Below are positions 17,057-25,097 of a DNA stretch of 64,000 nt, piece after piece. The number at the start of each line of letters is the position of its first letter. Position 1 is the stretch's first letter. The stretch covers positions 1-64,000 of the forward strand of contig CALBQR010000002.1 in assembly GCA_937899895.1 (NCBI GenBank), read 5' to 3'. Source of the stretch: an uncultured Alistipes sp. (lineage in GTDB: Bacteria > Bacteroidota > Bacteroidia > Bacteroidales > Rikenellaceae). Below the pieces are notes generated by a model, which was not told the DNA's origin, did not search any database, and worked only from the letters and a program-made list of their open reading frames with translations. The position numbers and the translations under genes are program-made.

Positions 17057-17746
17057 TTACTCCTCCTTGAACGATCCGAACGAGTAGCCCAACTTTTTGA
17101 GTCGGCGGATCATTTTGTCGAGGTGGTTGTAAAGCTTGTCGGTGCGTTCGGGATCGGTACCGGGGTGGATCAATATGATTGCACCATTCAATCCGTCGCG
17201 CTCCTCCTTTGCCCAAAATTTATCCAAAATAGCCTTCGACGAGCGATAATTCTTCATCGAAGGGGTAGTGTAATCGGCATTGGTGTAGGTGCCTTCACTC
17301 AAATTCACGGGCAATAATCCCATCTGCACTGCAACAGCATTCGATGCAGCCGTGTAGTGCTCGTAGGGCGGAATAAAGGCGCGAATCTTTTCGACATCAA
17401 CGCCCATTGCCGCCAACTCGGCCATATTAGCATCGAGATCCACGCGTACCTCTTCGGGTGTTACGAGCGGGGTGCGCTCGGCATTCCAATCGGCATAGAG
17501 CAGATGTTTGTCCGAATGGGGCGCGATGTAGTGGCCGGCGTCGATGATAGCCTGCACCTTATCGCGATTTACACGTACGCAGTTACCCGTTACAAACCAC
17601 GAGCCCTCGATATTGTGCTTTGCGAGTGTTGCCAACACCGTCGGCACACCCTCAAAGTTTATATCTCCCGTGAAACAGAGGTAGATACGTTTCTCTTCGG
17701 GGTTCATTCGACGCACAGCTCCATAGGCATCGACCTGTGCCCCCAC
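17057..17746 (-). CDS. NodB-type polysaccharide deacetylase, probably the C-terminal domain of the GH9 protein
   Basis: A 229-residue frame (GTG 17746; alternative ATG 17707) with a NodB-like fold: LCFTGDINFEG in place of the usual TFDDGP (Asp28), metal motif HSDKH (His77, His81), and IRAFIPPYEHY and ILIHPGTDP for the later motifs. The family removes acetyl groups from amino-sugar polymers. It has no signal peptide or clear start signal. Its frame is open upstream back to the stop codon of the GH9 gene, joined at an A9 tract. As I recall, Bacteroidota GH9 proteins often carry this same domain fused at the C-terminus, so it is probably translated by a -1 shift or is separated by an indel. Confidence 0.8.
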   Translation of the reverse strand: MGAQVDAYGAVRRMNPEEKRIYLCFTGDINFEGVPTVLATLAKHNIEGSWFVTGNCVRVNRDKVQAIIDAGHYIAPHSDKHLLYADWNAERTPLVTPEEVRVDLDANMAELAAMGVDVEKIRAFIPPYEHYTAASNAVAVQMGLLPVNLSEGTYTNADYTTPSMKNYRSSKAILDKFWAKEERDGLNGAIILIHPGTDPERTDKLYNHLDKMIRRLKKLGYSFGSFKEE

Positions 17747-17754
17747 GAATTTAT

Positions 17755-17767
17755 CTACTTTTTTTTT
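17755..17767 (-). promoter_or_regulatory. Candidate -1 ribosomal frameshift site (A AAA AAG, then TAG)
   Basis: Minus strand: GTA AAA AAA AAG TAG. The last seven bases before the stop (17764-17758) are A AAA AAG in the phase used by the dnaX frameshift signal. A -1 slip reads GTA GAT AAA TTC GTG onward into the deacetylase frame with no stop. A weak 6-bp stem (GCACAG/CTGTGC) lies 17 bases downstream; no strong upstream SD-like element is seen. Confidence 0.55.
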
Positions 17768-19542
17768 ACACCGTTACCGAGTGCGCTGAGAGTCGAAAGG
17801 TAGTAGGTCATTGAGGCTGTGCCATCCATTGTTGGCTCATTGGTCGAGTAGTCGCCATAGTAGTCGTGATAGACAGCAATGCCGTTCTGGAAGGGTTTCA
17901 GCGGGTCGTCGTCGCCCTGCGAAACACCAATCATACCGTCGTTGATAGTCTTGTAGAGAGGACCATCAACCAGACCACCGTAAATCGAGCCATTGCGAGT
18001 CTTCAAGAAGATCGCGTGAGGATCGGTCGGTGTATCAACGCCTTCGGGATACTCGCAGATCATAGTTGTACCCCACGGGTTGCAACCGAAGATCCAGTCG
18101 AGCAGAGCAGCCTCCATTTCGAGGTACTTCTCGTCGCCCGTCAGCTCGTGGTAAAGACGCAGTTGGGTCAGTGCAGCGAAGTTGAAGTTGTTCGAGCACC
18201 AGTGGAAAGGAACACCGTGATAGAAGGGATCCTCGCCTGCACGCTTCTCGATGTGCATCAAGCCCTCGCCCATATAACTCTCATATTTTGCTCTCTGTGC
18301 ATCGCTGCCCTCCTTTGCGATTAAGTAGTGGCCGAGATTTACGAAGGGATACCACTGATAGTGGCGAGCCTTGCCGGTCTCCATCCACGGAGTGATAGGC
18401 TCCAATTCGCCCCAATAGTCGGCGCGTTTAAGCCAATACTCATTGTCGGGCTCCATCATATGCAACGCGATTGCCGCCAGCTCCATATCGTCAATCCAGT
18501 TAGCCTCCTCGTAGAAATAGGGCTCCTTGTAGCATACGCCGTGGAAAGCACCCGGTTTAGCCTCTGCAAATGCCATTGCATCAACGGCCTTCTTCTTCAT
18601 ACTCTCGGCAAACGCGGGATCGAACTTCTCGAACAGCACCGAACCCAATGCAAATGCTGATGCATACTTGGCAGCAGCCGATGCGACACCGGTGTTGCGG
18701 TTCTTGTACTTTCCGATACCCTGAATATCGCCCGTAATGAAATATACGGGACGGCCCTTGCCGGGCCCCCAGCCATAATCTACCGTATCGGTATGCGGCT
18801 CTCGGATACCTGTGTGATCGCGGTCGTCAGCAATCTGGTTGAACATAAATGCCGAGTCGGGATTCATTCGCTTCATCCACTCCAAACCCCAACGAGCCTC
18901 GTCAAGAATGTCGGGCACGCCGTTCTTGCCCTTGTTGCCTGCTGCGTCGAACTTGTCAGTAAATTGATCGGGGTTTTTGTAGTATGCAAACATCATTTGG
19001 AACGTGGCATTTGCCGAAGTCATCAAATATTGCAGCTGATCGGTAGCATCGTGCCAACCGCCACGAACGTCGATATACTCGCCCGAACGTGTGGGGTGAT
19101 CAACGATGTAGCCATCGTGCTGGTGGCACTCCTTGCCCGTGTAGGGGTTATAGCCGCAACGCTGCTGACGCATATAGTAGAGCGGCATATTGCCTGCGTC
19201 GGCATAGATGTCGTTACCGATGCGGAAGTTCTCCGAGCGGGTGTCGCCGATTTTGATGTAGTAAGCACCCTCTTTGGTCAGCTCGCTGAATGGCAGACGG
19301 TATGCGCTCTTCATCGCCCAAATCGAAGCATCTTTTGCAACCGCTTTACCCGTAAAAACAACCTTGCCACTACGCGCCTCGCAGACGTCGAAAGTTTTAA
19401 CCTCGGTCGGCGTATCGGCAATCACAACCGCCACTTTGGGCAGCGTATTTACATAGCCGATCAAGTTGGTGCGAATCCAACTCTTTGCCGAGACCGATGC
19501 TGCGGCGAGCAGTGCAACGGTTAAAATAGCTAATTTTTTCAT
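17755..19542 (-). CDS. Glycoside hydrolase family 9 protein, exported
   Basis: A 595-residue hydrolase with a signal peptide (MKKLAILTVALLAAASVSA), an N-terminal Ig-like (CelD-N) domain to about residue 105 (IRTNLIGYVNTLPKVAVV), and an (alpha/alpha)6 GH9 domain. Catalytic aspartates lie in GGWHDATDQLQ (Asp165, Asp168); the general acid is Glu569 in YSTNEPTMDG. GH9 enzymes cut beta-1,4-glucans, and some are exo-glucosaminidases. The frame ends in three lysines encoded by an A9 tract with the stop codon immediately after; the -1 frame continues straight into a deacetylase domain. It lies downstream of a NamZ-type gene, behind a strong hairpin. Confidence 0.9.
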   Translation of the reverse strand: MKKLAILTVALLAAASVSAKSWIRTNLIGYVNTLPKVAVVIADTPTEVKTFDVCEARSGKVVFTGKAVAKDASIWAMKSAYRLPFSELTKEGAYYIKIGDTRSENFRIGNDIYADAGNMPLYYMRQQRCGYNPYTGKECHQHDGYIVDHPTRSGEYIDVRGGWHDATDQLQYLMTSANATFQMMFAYYKNPDQFTDKFDAAGNKGKNGVPDILDEARWGLEWMKRMNPDSAFMFNQIADDRDHTGIREPHTDTVDYGWGPGKGRPVYFITGDIQGIGKYKNRNTGVASAAAKYASAFALGSVLFEKFDPAFAESMKKKAVDAMAFAEAKPGAFHGVCYKEPYFYEEANWIDDMELAAIALHMMEPDNEYWLKRADYWGELEPITPWMETGKARHYQWYPFVNLGHYLIAKEGSDAQRAKYESYMGEGLMHIEKRAGEDPFYHGVPFHWCSNNFNFAALTQLRLYHELTGDEKYLEMEAALLDWIFGCNPWGTTMICEYPEGVDTPTDPHAIFLKTRNGSIYGGLVDGPLYKTINDGMIGVSQGDDDPLKPFQNGIAVYHDYYGDYSTNEPTMDGTASMTYYLSTLSALGNGVKKK

Positions 19543-19555
19543 AGTAGTTTTAAGT

Positions 19556-19614
19556 GTAAAAATCGACGGACATTGCGCTCTTCGAGACGAGTCTCTGCAC
19601 GTTGTCCGTCGATT
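19556..19614 (-). terminator. Hairpin terminator or attenuator between the NamZ gene and GH9
   Basis: A perfect 12-bp stem (AATCGACGGACA at 19561-19572 with TGTCCGTCGATT at 19603-19614) encloses a 30-base loop with an inner GAGAC/GTCTC hairpin. On the minus strand it is followed by TTTTT only 14 bases before the GH9 start. It looks like an intrinsic terminator for the NamZ gene that would also limit GH9 expression by read-through. Confidence 0.7.
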
Positions 19615-19630
19615 ATTGGTTGTGCTCTAA

Positions 19631-20857
19631 TTATTTGTAAAGCAGATACTTGTTAATCTTCTTCTTGAAGGCTGCGATATCGCCGTTCCAAATCGGGAGG
19701 ATATCCTCTACCAACCAACGCTCGCAGAACTTGGCGCGCACGTCGCCACGACCGCAAACCTTGTCGAACATATTCAGGCGCGACTTGGTCGTCTCGGCAA
19801 ATACGTCGTGTTCGGGCCACAACTTGTGAGCCTCCTGCAAGAAGTAGAACTGCAAGAGAGTCAGCGGAGCATTTACGGGGTCGATGATGTGGATCTGCAC
19901 GCCGCGCAGATTCTTGCCCTGCTGTGCGCCATAGTAAGGCTTGTAATAAATGGGGCGGAAAACAACACCCTTCAAACCGATCTTATTCAGATTCTCGGCC
20001 AGCAATTCGGGTTTGTCGATCCACTCGGCAGCCAACAACTCGAAGGGCAGTGTGTAACCAACACCGATGTTGAGCGAATAGAGCTCACCGGCGATACCGG
20101 TAGCAGGGTAGAACAGGCAGCTCAACGCCTGCGGAACGTGGGGCGACGAGAGTACCCAGGGCAGACCTGTGTCCTCGAACGACATATTACGCTTCCAACC
20201 CTTCATCTTTACGACGGTCAGTTTGCAAGGCTTCTCCAAGTAGTTCTCGTTGAGGAACTGTGCCAACTCACCCGAAGTCATACCGTGAACGTAAGGAATA
20301 GGGAACTGGCTAACGAACGAGTAGTAGCCATCTTGTACCAAGCAACCCTCCATACGAACGCCACCCAGCGGGTTGGGGCGATCGAGGATAACCATTTCGA
20401 GGTCGTTCTCGGCAGCTGCCTCCATAGCCTTCCCCATAGTTGAGATAAAGGTATAAGAGCGCGAACCGATGTCCTGAATATCATAAACGATAGCGTCAAG
20501 ACCCTTCAACATTTCGGGGGTCGGCTTTGTGGTACGGCCATAGATACTATACACCTGTACGCCCGTAGTTGCATCTACATAATCCTCAACCTTTGCACCT
20601 GCGGTGATGTCGCCGCGTACGCCGTGTTCGGGGCTATACAGAGCCTTCAACTCTACGCCTTCGGCCTCGTTGAGAATGTCGATAGTCGATTTGAGGTTGC
20701 GATCAACGCCCGTAGGGTTGGTAATCAGACCTACTTTCTTGCCTTTGAGCTGCGCAAAACCGTTGTCGCGCAAAACCTCAATACCGGTTTTAACCTGGGC
20801 GGTAGCCGTTGTCGCCACAGCCACAGCCAGAGTCAGAATAATTGATTTGAGTTTCAT
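19631..20857 (-). CDS. namZ: DUF1343 family exo-beta-N-acetylmuramidase (NamZ-like), exported
   Basis: A 408-residue exported protein: signal peptide MKLKSIILTLAVAVATTATA, then the DUF1343 landmarks LITNPTGVDRNLKSTIDIL, LYSPEHGVRGD, VYDIQDIGSRSYTFISTM, LDRPNPLGG and YVHGMTSGELA. A characterised member, NamZ of Bacillus, releases MurNAc from the non-reducing end of peptidoglycan fragments. Length is normal for the family. The divergent NagX-like and serine-hydrolase genes fit a cell-wall sugar salvage locus. A -7 box TATATTTG lies at 20917-20910 (minus strand), with a weak -33. Confidence 0.88.
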   Translation of the reverse strand: MKLKSIILTLAVAVATTATAQVKTGIEVLRDNGFAQLKGKKVGLITNPTGVDRNLKSTIDILNEAEGVELKALYSPEHGVRGDITAGAKVEDYVDATTGVQVYSIYGRTTKPTPEMLKGLDAIVYDIQDIGSRSYTFISTMGKAMEAAAENDLEMVILDRPNPLGGVRMEGCLVQDGYYSFVSQFPIPYVHGMTSGELAQFLNENYLEKPCKLTVVKMKGWKRNMSFEDTGLPWVLSSPHVPQALSCLFYPATGIAGELYSLNIGVGYTLPFELLAAEWIDKPELLAENLNKIGLKGVVFRPIYYKPYYGAQQGKNLRGVQIHIIDPVNAPLTLLQFYFLQEAHKLWPEHDVFAETTKSRLNMFDKVCGRGDVRAKFCERWLVEDILPIWNGDIAAFKKKINKYLLYK

Positions 20858-21030
20858 TGAAAAAATTGTTATAGGTTAATATTCGTGTTTACTCAATTCG
20901 CGGAGCATACAAATATAGCCCTTTTTTACGAAATTATGCGAAAATAGGCTCTAAATATTTCGGATAAGCGTAAAATTTACTAATTTTACATTCCGAAATT
21001 TGTGCAAATTTAGCGTTAAAAACTTTCTAT

Positions 21031-22383
21031 ATGACACAAACTCAACAATTCAAACGATTCCTTTCGCTTGACATCCTGCGCGGTCTGACCGTTGCAAGTA
21101 TGATCACGGTGAATAATCCCGGTAGCTGGGGCGAGCCTGCGTTTGCTCCTCTGCGCCACGCAGCGTGGGACGGCTGCACCCCGACCGACCTGGTCTTTCC
21201 TTTCTTCCTGTTCTGCGTTGGTGCGTCGATCTGGTTTGCTTATCGTAAGTCGAACCACGAGCTGACAGGCCCCGCTGTTACAAAGATTCTCAAACGAGGT
21301 CTGTTGATCTTCCTCGTTGGCCATTTGGTGGGTTATTATCCATTCTATCGCTTTGGCGAGATCGCTCCCGAACAGTCGTGGCTCGGTTGTCTGTGCTCGA
21401 TTATTCAGATTATAGGTTTGGGATTGAGCATCGGCTCGATGGTGTGGTTCTCTAATCAGAAAGAGAGCGATAAACTTGACCCTGATTACAAACGTCGTCG
21501 CGTATGGGCTTGGACTCTGCTCGGAGTGGGTCTGCTGTTGGCTATCGTTCCATTCCCGTTACTGCTTGGCACCCCGCTTAAATCGTTGGCAAAATGGCGT
21601 ATTCTGGGTGTCTTCCCGCGTATCGCAATCTGCTTTACGGTGGGCGCATTGGTAGCTTTGTGGCTCAAAACCTATAAGCGTATCTCGATTGCGTTGGTGT
21701 TGATTTTGGCGGTTTATTGGATTGTGTCGGCTCTCTTTGGCGACTTCACGCTCGAAGGCAACCTTGCTCGTACGATCGACTTGGCTGTTTTGGGCGATGC
21801 TCATATGTATCACGGTGAGGGTATTGCATTCGATCCCGAAGGCTTGTGGAGTACTCTGCCCGCTGTTGGCACCGTTCTGCTCGGTTATATGTCGGGTAAG
21901 TTGATGGGCGAGAGCACCGAGGATGTTAAGCGCAATATCATCACTCTGGCAGCTGTCGGCGGTCTGCTTATCACTTTGGGCTTGATTATGAATCCCTACT
22001 TCCCGATCAATAAGAAACTTTGGTCGAGCAGCTACGTGCTCTATGCCGGCGGTTTGGCTATGCAGGTTTGGGCTCTGTTTGCATTTTTGATTGATGTTCG
22101 CAAGAAGACCAAATGGACAACCTTCTTCGCTGTATTCGGCACCAATGCTCTGTTCACCTACTGCCTTTCGACCTTCTTTGTTAAGGTTTGGGGTCAGTCT
22201 TGGTTTAAGGTGGCTATTGCCGGAGGCGAGCGCAAGGTAACCGTATTCTCGGCTTGGTTCACAACCTTGAAAGAGGTTATGCCCGTTGAGTTGGCATCGT
22301 TCTTATGTGCGCTGTCGCTGGTGGCACTGTGCTGGTTGGTAGCTCTGCCGCTCTACAAACGTAAAATCTATATTAAATTGTAA
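21031..22383 (+). CDS. NagX/HGSNAT-like membrane acyltransferase (DUF5009/DUF1624)
   Basis: A 450-residue polytopic protein with about ten to twelve membrane segments. The N-terminus has the family signature RFLSLDILRGLTVASMITVN and the loop TDLVFPFFLFCVGASIWF. Relatives include human heparan-alpha-glucosaminide N-acetyltransferase and bacterial NagX, which move acetyl groups from cytoplasmic acetyl-CoA onto amino sugars across the membrane. The partner genes (a NamZ-like enzyme diverging on the left and a serine hydrolase 7 bases after the stop) fit amino-sugar or peptidoglycan salvage. The catalytic histidine of HGSNAT cannot be placed with certainty by eye. Confidence 0.85.
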   Translation: MTQTQQFKRFLSLDILRGLTVASMITVNNPGSWGEPAFAPLRHAAWDGCTPTDLVFPFFLFCVGASIWFAYRKSNHELTGPAVTKILKRGLLIFLVGHLVGYYPFYRFGEIAPEQSWLGCLCSIIQIIGLGLSIGSMVWFSNQKESDKLDPDYKRRRVWAWTLLGVGLLLAIVPFPLLLGTPLKSLAKWRILGVFPRIAICFTVGALVALWLKTYKRISIALVLILAVYWIVSALFGDFTLEGNLARTIDLAVLGDAHMYHGEGIAFDPEGLWSTLPAVGTVLLGYMSGKLMGESTEDVKRNIITLAAVGGLLITLGLIMNPYFPINKKLWSSSYVLYAGGLAMQVWALFAFLIDVRKKTKWTTFFAVFGTNALFTYCLSTFFVKVWGQSWFKVAIAGGERKVTVFSAWFTTLKEVMPVELASFLCALSLVALCWLVALPLYKRKIYIKL

Positions 22384-22390
22384 TAGCAAT

Positions 22391-23692
22391 ATGAAAAGAA
22401 TTCTTTTACTCGTTGTTGCACTTGCCGCTGCCGTTTCGGTGTCGGCCAAGAGCGATACATTGAGCTATGCCTCGGCTGAGAGCGTAGGTATGGACGGCAA
22501 GTATCTTTCGACCACGATCGACTCGTTGGTTGAGTATGCAATGTCGCAGCACGCCTTCCCCGGTTGCCAGATTTTGGTAGCTCGCCACGGCAAGATTGTG
22601 CATCACAAGAGCTACGGTCATCACACCTATCGTCGTTATCGCGCGGTTGAGAATGACCATATTTTCGACCTCGCATCGTGCTCGAAGGTTATGGGTGCAA
22701 CGATCGCAATGATGAAGTTGGTCGAGGATGGTCTGATTAGTCTTGATGAGCCCTTCTCGAAGTCGTTCCCCTATTTTGTGGGTAGCAATAAGGAGGACGT
22801 AACTCTGCGTGAGTTCTTGGCTCATCAGGGCGGTTTGGTGCCTTCGGTCAATGTCTATCGAATTATGTACGATGAGCAGGGTCGTCTGCGTGAGGGCCTG
22901 TTTAGCTACACTCCGAGCGAGGAGTATCCGATTGAGGTCTATAAGAATATGTGGGCTCGCAAGGATATGCGCGAGATCGTCTATAAGGCTGTGGCCGATA
23001 CGCCGCTCGGCCCGAAGAAGTTCCGCTACTCGTGTATGTCGTTCTTGTGCTACCCCTATGTGGTTGAGTCGCTGACGGGTAAGGGCTTCGAGGAGTTCCT
23101 GCGTGATACCTATTACGAGCCTCTGGGTGCTGACGCTATTATGCTCAATCCTGCACACAAATACCCCAAGAATAAGATCCTTCCGACCGAGGTTGATACC
23201 GTATATCGTAACGACCTTGTTCACGGTTACGTGCACGATGAGTCGGCTGCGATGTTGGGTGGTGTGTCGGGTAATGCGGGTGTTTTCGCCAATACTGAAA
23301 GTATGGCAAAGGTGCTCCAAATGTTGCTCAATGGTGGTACGTACGGTGGCAAGCGCTACTTGAAGCGTAAGACCATCGAGGAGTGGACTTCGTGCCAGTA
23401 TCCCGATAATCGCAATCGTCGCGGTTTGGGTTTTGACCGCCCGATTTTCAGCAACTCGCCTTCGCTGTCGTTCGATGACGCTTATCCCGCACCGTCGGCA
23501 ACGCAGCAGAGCTTTGGCCACTATGGTTTTACGGGTACGATGTTCTGGGTTGATCCCGCCGAGGATATTATCTATATCTTCCTGACCAACCGCGTCTATC
23601 CCAATCGTTCGATCGACGCGCTGGGTCGCGAGAGCACCCGTACCAAGTGCCAGGAGGCAGTCTATGAGGCAATTCGTCGCTTCGAGAAGTAG
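22391..23692 (+). CDS. Serine hydrolase of the beta-lactamase / class C family, exported
   Basis: A 433-residue exported protein: signal peptide MKRILLLVVALAAAVSVSA, then a penicillin-binding-protein-like fold. The nucleophile motif SxxK is present as DLASCSKVMGATIAMM, the YxN-type motif appears as FRYSCMSF (Tyr kept, Asn replaced), and the KTG-equivalent is GHYGFTGTMFW near the C-terminus. These features fit the EstB/AmpC-like esterase or peptidase group more than a true beta-lactamase. In the NagX/NamZ context it may act on cell-wall peptides or sugar esters. It follows the NagX-like gene by 7 bases; a terminator follows it. Confidence 0.85.
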   Translation: MKRILLLVVALAAAVSVSAKSDTLSYASAESVGMDGKYLSTTIDSLVEYAMSQHAFPGCQILVARHGKIVHHKSYGHHTYRRYRAVENDHIFDLASCSKVMGATIAMMKLVEDGLISLDEPFSKSFPYFVGSNKEDVTLREFLAHQGGLVPSVNVYRIMYDEQGRLREGLFSYTPSEEYPIEVYKNMWARKDMREIVYKAVADTPLGPKKFRYSCMSFLCYPYVVESLTGKGFEEFLRDTYYEPLGADAIMLNPAHKYPKNKILPTEVDTVYRNDLVHGYVHDESAAMLGGVSGNAGVFANTESMAKVLQMLLNGGTYGGKRYLKRKTIEEWTSCQYPDNRNRRGLGFDRPIFSNSPSLSFDDAYPAPSATQQSFGHYGFTGTMFWVDPAEDIIYIFLTNRVYPNRSIDALGRESTRTKCQEAVYEAIRRFEK

Positions 23693-23716
23693 CCTTTAAG
23701 CCGTTTCGAAATTGAG

Positions 23717-23749
23717 CCGCTCGACACCAAAGTCGAGCGGTTTTTTTGT
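23717..23749 (+). terminator. Terminator of the NagX-serine hydrolase transcript
   Basis: Perfect stem CCGCTCGAC / GTCGAGCGG with a 6-base loop, followed by seven T. Confidence 0.9.
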
Positions 23750-23790
23750 TATTCAAGATTCAAAATTATTTCCGTTGCTTACACTTTGGC

Positions 23791-23841
23791 TCATCATTGG
23801 CGGGTGGGGGGCTCGGCTAAAAGCCGACCCGCCAATGATGA
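23791..23841. repeat. Isolated 51-bp GC-rich inverted repeat
   Basis: TCATCATTGGCGGGT (23791-23805) pairs perfectly with ACCCGCCAATGATGA (23827-23841), 15 bp, around an inner CGGCT/AGCCG stem. It is more GC-rich than its surroundings, has no T-run and lies 50 bases beyond a complete terminator and 113 bases before the next promoter, so it is not needed as a terminator. The rest of this 307-base intergenic stretch holds only the promoter of the next gene. Confidence 0.8.
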
Positions 23842-23930
23842 CGAAATCAACCTTTTCGATGTTTAGCCCGTACATCTTGCCTTAAATGATATAAATTTGT
23901 CTACTATTGTGAAAAAAAGTATTCTATGTA

Positions 23931-23961
23931 TTGCATAGTATAAATGAGTTTCGTACCTTTG
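23931..23961 (+). promoter_or_regulatory. Promoter of the TlpA-like lipoprotein gene
   Basis: TTG (23931-23933), 20 bases, TACCTTTG (23954-23961): a full match to the Bacteroidota pattern. A short inverted repeat CTATG-5-CATAG spans the -33 box and could be an operator. Confidence 0.75.
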
Positions 23962-23999
23962 CATTATGATAATTTAAAATTACTAAAACAAAGAAAACG

Positions 24000-25007
24000 A
24001 TGAAACGAATTACATTTATGGCATTAGCGGCATTGGTATTAGTGTCGTGTGCTGACCGAAATTATTCGATTACAGCCGAATTCCCCATAAGCGCGGGACT
24101 GGATGGTCAAATGTTCCAATTGATTAATTATGATAATGATGAAGTGATCGATAGTGTTGTGGCGGTGAATAATCGAATTTGTTTCGAGGGTAAGGTTGTA
24201 AAACCATACGCAGCAGCCCTTAAAGCTCCGTCGGGTGGTCAGTTGCCATTTGTACTAGAATCGGGTGTAATTATGATTGATCCGAAGGGTAATATTTCGG
24301 GCACGCCGAGTAATGATGCGTTGCGAGAGTTTAAGACCGAGATGAATGCGGTGAAATACGATACCATATTAACACGCGCCGAGAAAGAGACGCTTATGAC
24401 TAATATGCTCGATAGTACGTTCGAGGCTAACAAGGAAAATCTTGTGGGCTACTATGTGTTCTTGGATATTATGGAGCGGAAGAACAAAGTGGAACTTGAT
24501 TCGCTGTTGAAAGTATTGCCAGCGATGTATTCAAATTCGATTCTTGTTACTGATCGTGTGAAATTTCTCGTGCAGTCGGAATTGACTGCCGAGGGACAAC
24601 CATTTGTCGATTTTACGCTGATAACCGAAGATGGCACCGAGCAAAAGCTGTCGGATTATGTTGGGCACGGTGAGTATGTTTTGGTCGATTTTTGGGCGTC
24701 GTGGTGTGGTCCGTGCCGTCGTGAGATGCCGACGATCAAAGATATTTTCGCAAAGTATAATGGTCAAGGCTTGAAGATTCTCGGCGTGGCTGTAAATGAC
24801 GAGGTCGAAGATACTCAAAAGGCAATCGAGGATTTGGGAATAGAGTGGTCGGTAATCTCTGATGTTCAAGGCAAGACGTTGGACCTATATGGAATTTCGG
24901 GTATTCCTTATTTGATACTTTTTGCACCTGATGGAACTATTGTTTCGCGCGGAGCACGTGGCGAAGGTTTGAAGGCAGTTGTTGATGCGGCAATGAGCGA
25001 AAAGTAG
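24000..25007 (+). CDS. TlpA-like thioredoxin-family lipoprotein with DUF4369-type N-domain
   Basis: A 335-residue lipoprotein (signal MKRITFMALAALVLVSC, lipobox LVSC with Cys17). Residues about 20-190 resemble the DUF4369 domain; the C-terminal 140 residues are a TlpA/ResA thioredoxin with the redox motif FWASWCGPCRREMP and the cis-proline in SGIPYLILF. In Bacteroidota such proteins are anchored in an envelope membrane and reduce or rearrange disulfides, for example in cytochrome maturation or oxidative-stress defence. The substrate is unknown. It stands alone between its own promoter and a strong terminator. Confidence 0.9.
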   Translation: MKRITFMALAALVLVSCADRNYSITAEFPISAGLDGQMFQLINYDNDEVIDSVVAVNNRICFEGKVVKPYAAALKAPSGGQLPFVLESGVIMIDPKGNISGTPSNDALREFKTEMNAVKYDTILTRAEKETLMTNMLDSTFEANKENLVGYYVFLDIMERKNKVELDSLLKVLPAMYSNSILVTDRVKFLVQSELTAEGQPFVDFTLITEDGTEQKLSDYVGHGEYVLVDFWASWCGPCRREMPTIKDIFAKYNGQGLKILGVAVNDEVEDTQKAIEDLGIEWSVISDVQGKTLDLYGISGIPYLILFAPDGTIVSRGARGEGLKAVVDAAMSEK

Positions 25008-25023
25008 ATGATGTTTTAGTGAA

Positions 25024-25093
25024 AAAAGCAGGTCGCGCTCCACAACGGAGCGCGACCTGCTTTTTGCGAAAAATTCACTAAATAATTGTGAAT
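25024..25093. repeat. Double-hairpin terminator element, copy B
   Basis: A near-perfect hairpin (AGCAGGTCGCGCTCC / GGAGCGCGACCTGCT) with a 4-5 base loop and A/T runs on both sides ends the TlpA-like gene and, on the minus strand, buk. On the buk side it is preceded by the inverted repeat ATTCAC-9-GTGAAT and TTTTTCGCAAAA, exactly as in copy A at 16988-17048. The repeat therefore lies behind two unrelated minus-strand operons. Confidence 0.85.
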
Positions 25094-25097
25094 TACA

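Noticed and set aside
17057..17746. Deacetylase as a decayed pseudogene
   Set aside because: No internal stop, all metal-ligand motifs present and normal codon use; the break is limited to the homopolymer junction.
22406..23521. 371-residue open frame opposite the serine hydrolase
   Set aside because: Antisense shadow with no signal peptide or motif.
22391..23692. Considered as a beta-lactamase resistance gene
   Set aside because: Only the SxxK motif is standard; the YxN and KTG motifs are altered and the neighbours point to cell-wall sugar metabolism, so a resistance call is not supported.
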